A DNA stretch of 8,755 nt from JAAYKS01 sp964479435 (GTDB lineage: Bacteria > Bacillota > Clostridia > Saccharofermentanales > UBA5734), in the NCBI GenBank assembly GCA_964479435.1, contig CAYZME010000074.1:1-8755 (forward strand), written 5' to 3'. How positions within the stretch are numbered: the first letter of the stretch is position 1; every line of letters starts with the position of its first letter. Shown one piece after another: positions 6,883-8,755 of the stretch. A program made the position numbers and the translations under genes. A model generated the notes under the pieces. The model was not told the origin of the DNA. It did no database searches and saw nothing but the letters and a program-made list of their open reading frames with translations.

Positions 6883-6911
6883 CCGGCCACGCACTTTGCA
6901 CGCGCGGCCGG
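6883..6911 (+). terminator. Weak hairpin after the arabinofuranosidase
   Basis: CCGGCC (6883-6888) can pair with GGCCGG (6906-6911) around a 17-base loop, two bases after the stop codon. No T-tract follows. It might help end the operon transcript, but the evidence is thin. Confidence 0.25.
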
Positions 6912-6927
6912 ACCTCTGTTGGTGCAA

Positions 6928-7003
6928 TAGGCCGCTGGCCAACCTATAGGCCGCTGGCCAACCTATAGGCCGCTGGCCAACCTATGGGCCGCTGGCCGGC
7001 CTA
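6928..7003. repeat. 19-bp tandem repeat, four copies
   Basis: The unit TAGGCCGCTGGCCAACCTA is present three times without any mismatch (6928-6946, 6947-6965, 6966-6984). A fourth copy (6985-7003) differs at three positions and overlaps the stop codon of the convergent aldo/keto reductase. Each unit holds GGCC-GCT-GGCC, and the first two unit junctions create the palindrome CCTATAGG. The array fills the gap between two convergent genes. It may fold in transcripts from either side and help end transcription, or it may be a simple slippage-prone minisatellite. Confidence 0.93.
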
Positions 7004-7015
7004 CAAGCCGGCCAG
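6992..7015. other. Perfect 9-bp hairpin around a stop codon
   Basis: CTGGCCGGC (6992-7000) pairs perfectly with GCCGGCCAG (7007-7015) around a six-base loop that contains the TAG stop of the minus-strand aldo/keto reductase. It arises from the variant fourth copy of the 19-bp repeat joined to the gene's last codons. No T-tract lies on either side, so it is not a standard terminator. It could block transcripts converging from either direction. Confidence 0.6.
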
Positions 7016-7930
7016 GACTTCGGCGCTGACCGCGTCGAGCCGCTCGAGCTCCGCCGCCGGCAAGGTCAGGTCGGCCGCCGCCAGGTTGTCGTCGAGGTGG
7101 CGCGGATTTTGCGTACCGACGATGGCGGTGGTCATGCCCGGGCGCGCCAGCAGCCAGGCCAGCGCCACCTGGGCGATGCTGACTTCATGCGCCTGGGCGA
7201 TGTCGCGCAGCAAATGGATCAGCGGGGTCTCCTTTTGGAGGTGCTCCGGCAGGAACAAGCGACGTTCGGCGCGAAAATCCTCCGGCGAAACCCGCGCTTT
7301 GCCCAGGTGATACGCCCCGGTCAGTAGGCCTTTGGCCAGGGAGCTATAGCTGGCAAAAGCGATCTCCTGCTCCTGGCAATACGCCAAAATCCCCGCTTCT
7401 TCCGGCGCCCGTTGTAGCAGCGAATATTCCAGCTGCACGGCGTCGATCCGCGTGATGGCCATCGCGGCTTGCAGCTGCGCCAGCGAGAAATTGGAAACAC
7501 CGATCGCGCGGATTTTGCCCTGTTCCCGCAGGCGGACGAACGCGCCCAGGGTCTCTGCCAACGGAATGTTATCGTTGGGCCAGTGGATATAATACAAATC
7601 GATATAATCGGTCCCCAGATTGCGCAGACTGTTCTCCGCCGCCCGTATGACATCGTCGCTTTTGAGGTGCGAGGGGCTGACTTTGGTCGCCAGCACACAA
7701 TGGTTGCGGATCCCGCTCAGCGCCCGGGCGACAATCCGCTCCGAATGGCCGTCGCCGTACCCTTCGGCGGAATCAAAGGTCGTAACCCCGCGGTCAAACG
7801 CGCGCCGCAGCACCGCGATGTTGTTTTCGTCACTGGTGAAGCTCCATCTGCCGTCGTTGCCGAGCTCCCAGCAGCCGAATGTGATGGTGGAGATTTCGAT
7901 GTCGGTCTTGCCCATGATGGTGTATTGCAT
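7001..7930 (-). CDS. Aldo/keto reductase, second and distinct copy
   Basis: An NAD(P)H-dependent carbonyl reductase of the soluble TIM-barrel family, 309 residues. The tetrad is complete: Asp53 and Tyr58 in FDSAEGYGDG, Lys83 in LATKVSPS, and His116 in YYIHWPND. Cofactor segments are FASYSSLAKGLLTGAY at 192-207 and TAIVGTQNPRHLDDNL at 268-283. It differs widely from the reductase at 2913 outside these motifs, so it is not a recent duplicate. AAGGAGGG five bases before the ATG fixes the start at 7930; a longer in-frame start at 8059 would add 43 arginine-rich residues and run through the promoter and repeats. It is convergent with the arabinofuranosidase and divergent from the protease. Four operator-like repeats next to its -10 box suggest regulated expression. 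The substrate is unknown. Confidence 0.95.
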   Translation of the reverse strand: MQYTIMGKTDIEISTITFGCWELGNDGRWSFTSDENNIAVLRRAFDRGVTTFDSAEGYGDGHSERIVARALSGIRNHCVLATKVSPSHLKSDDVIRAAENSLRNLGTDYIDLYYIHWPNDNIPLAETLGAFVRLREQGKIRAIGVSNFSLAQLQAAMAITRIDAVQLEYSLLQRAPEEAGILAYCQEQEIAFASYSSLAKGLLTGAYHLGKARVSPEDFRAERRLFLPEHLQKETPLIHLLRDIAQAHEVSIAQVALAWLLARPGMTTAIVGTQNPRHLDDNLAAADLTLPAAELERLDAVSAEVLAGL

Positions 7931-8003
7931 GCAATCCCTCCTTGGCCGGGCCGCTAAGCGATCCGTGGCTGTACGTCCTCGCGTTCGACCCGTTCCTCTC
8001 TCT

Positions 8004-8009
8004 AGTATA
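8004..8009 (-). promoter_or_regulatory. TATACT -10 box of the second aldo/keto reductase
   Basis: On the minus strand, TATACT matches five of six -10 bases and lies 73 bases before the ATG at 7930. No good -35 box exists at the usual distance; that position is covered by the 12-13-bp repeats. A bound activator could replace the -35 contact, or a repressor could occupy the site. Confidence 0.45.
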
Positions 8010-8057
8010 CCAGTGACTGCACCAGTGCTCTGCACCAGTGCACGCACGAGTGCTCGC
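8009..8057. repeat. Four imperfect 12-13-bp direct repeats, operator-like
   Basis: Units begin at 8009, 8021, 8034 and 8046: ACCAGTGACTGC, ACCAGTGCTCTGC, ACCAGTGCACGC and ACGAGTGCTCGC. The second and third each sit inside the inverted repeat GCAC-CA-GTGC. Spacing of about one helical turn plus a base or two places copies on a similar face of the DNA. They lie directly upstream of the reductase -10 box, in a spacer shared with the divergent protease gene. This suggests cooperative binding of a regulator; none is encoded in the window. Confidence 0.72.
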
Positions 8058-8102
8058 AAGCGGCGGCGGCGCCTCCCGCCTGGCGGCCGGCCCGCGGTCC
8101 GC

Positions 8103-8108
8103 TATAAT
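8103..8108 (+). promoter_or_regulatory. TATAAT -10 box of the protease gene
   Basis: A perfect TATAAT lies 62 bases before the ATG at 8171. CTGGCG (8080-8085), 17 bases upstream, is only a weak -35 match. The same box style appears before the reductase at 2913. Confidence 0.55.
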
Positions 8109-8170
8109 GAACGTATTGCCAAAAAACGTCCGGTGCCCCCGTCGCGCGGGCGCCGTGTGGAAAGGGTCGT

Positions 8171-8755
8171 ATGCCGGATCTGGATTTGCCTGAACCTCGC
8201 CCCGTGCCAGCGCCGTCTGGCGCAGTGCCGCGCGACGCGGTAGCGCCTGGCGCGGCACCACTTGATGCCGTGCCGCACAATGATCGCGGCACGGCGGATT
8301 TTGTCCCGGAAGGTGCCCCGCAGGGCGCCCCGCCGGAGGGGCAAGCCCCGCTTCCCGACCCCCACCGGCGACTGCGTGTGTGGCTGGTGCGCGCCCTGGC
8401 GCTGGTCGTGGCCCTGTCTTTCCTGCTGCTGACCGCCAACAGCCTCTTGCGCCTGTTGGGGATGCCCGATTGGTCTTTGCTCACAGAATCGCGGGAGATC
8501 GCGCGCGACCCCGACGTGGCCCGCTGGATGGAAGCGGTGGTCCGCGTCGAGGCCGGCCGCGGCGCCGGCACGGGGTTCAACATCGACCCGGACGGCCGGG
8601 TGGTGACCAACCAGCACATCACGGCCGGCGCGAAGCATGTGCGGATTTCATTTCAGGGCGCCGGCGCCCCGTATACGCTCGCTGGGTGGCAGGAGGACCC
8701 GCAAACGGATCTGGCGCTGTTGCCTGTGCCCGGCGCGGACGTTTTACCGTATCTC
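8171..8755 (+). CDS. Membrane-anchored trypsin-like serine protease, N-terminal part
   Basis: A 195-codon open frame that continues past the right edge. Residues 1-65 are rich in Pro, Ala and Gly and probably cytoplasmic. A basic stretch (HRRLR, 65-69) precedes one hydrophobic segment at about 70-90, predicted to be a membrane anchor with the rest outside. Then comes a trypsin-like start: VVRVEAGRGAGTGFNIDPDGRVVTNQHI, with catalytic His149 in TNQHI, and Asp180 in QTDLALL at the position of the catalytic Asp. This resembles the HtrA/DegP-like S1C pattern GTGF-x-I-x-x-G-x-VVTN-x-H. The catalytic Ser and any PDZ domain would lie beyond the window. GGAAAGGG at 8159-8166 supports the ATG at 8171, though the four-base spacing is short. 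It is divergent from the second reductase and probably acts in envelope protein quality control or processing, which is inference. Confidence 0.85.
   Translation, partial: MPDLDLPEPRPVPAPSGAVPRDAVAPGAAPLDAVPHNDRGTADFVPEGAPQGAPPEGQAPLPDPHRRLRVWLVRALALVVALSFLLLTANSLLRLLGMPDWSLLTESREIARDPDVARWMEAVVRVEAGRGAGTGFNIDPDGRVVTNQHITAGAKHVRISFQGAGAPYTLAGWQEDPQTDLALLPVPGADVLPYL

Noticed and set aside
5849..6901. Minus-strand open frame of 350 codons
   Set aside because: Fully antisense to the GH51 gene, whose catalytic motifs are intact; the composition is that of a shadow frame.
6928..7003. CRISPR array
   Set aside because: The 19-bp units abut with no spacers between them, and no cas genes are present.
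8002..8638. Minus-strand open frames opposite the protease
   Set aside because: They oppose a plus-strand frame with a membrane anchor and trypsin-like motifs, and their translations are low-complexity Arg/Gly/Ala.

Overview
The window is GC-rich bacterial DNA carrying seven genes, six complete and one cut by the right edge. There are no RNA genes, no recognisable insertion sequences and no CRISPR array. Starts are marked by strong AAAGGAGG-type ribosome binding sites, and several intergenic regions hold TATAAT-like boxes 45-75 bases before the start codon. That style, the gene mix and the proline-rich membrane-anchored trypsin-like protease would fit a Chloroflexota (Anaerolineae-like) genome. 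This is only an inference; another high-GC heterotroph is possible.

Layout, left to right. (1) Minus strand, 93-2594: a class I SAM-dependent methyltransferase followed by a type-B carboxylesterase. A ribosome binding site at the left edge suggests a further minus-strand gene just outside. (2) Bases 2595-2912: a divergent control region with an AT-rich stretch, a two-copy 34-bp tandem repeat and promoter-like boxes facing both ways. (3) Plus strand, 2913-3860: an aldo/keto reductase closed by a textbook intrinsic terminator. (4) Plus strand, 4027-6880: a two-gene operon with its own promoter. It encodes a clan GH-A glycoside hydrolase with an extra C-terminal segment, then a GH51 alpha-L-arabinofuranosidase. 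(5) Bases 6881-7003: a convergent junction filled with a four-copy 19-bp tandem repeat and a hairpin around the next gene's stop codon. (6) Minus strand, 7001-7930: a second aldo/keto reductase. (7) Bases 7931-8170: a second divergent region with four 12-13-bp operator-like repeats. (8) Plus strand from 8171: the N-terminal part of a membrane-anchored trypsin-like serine protease that runs off the right edge.

The two glycosidases, two aldo/keto reductases and esterase lack visible signal peptides. Together they read as a cytoplasmic set for finishing imported, arabinose-decorated plant oligosaccharides or glycosides: the glycosidases release sugars, the esterase may remove acyl groups, and the reductases may act on released aldehydes or sugars. 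No transporter or regulator gene is visible, so this joint role is inference. The protease and methyltransferase look unrelated. I see no clear novel defence or mobile system. The least explained items are the three unrelated tandem-repeat arrays in the three largest spacers around the reductases, a possible three-codon leader before the methyltransferase, and the unassigned GH-A enzyme.
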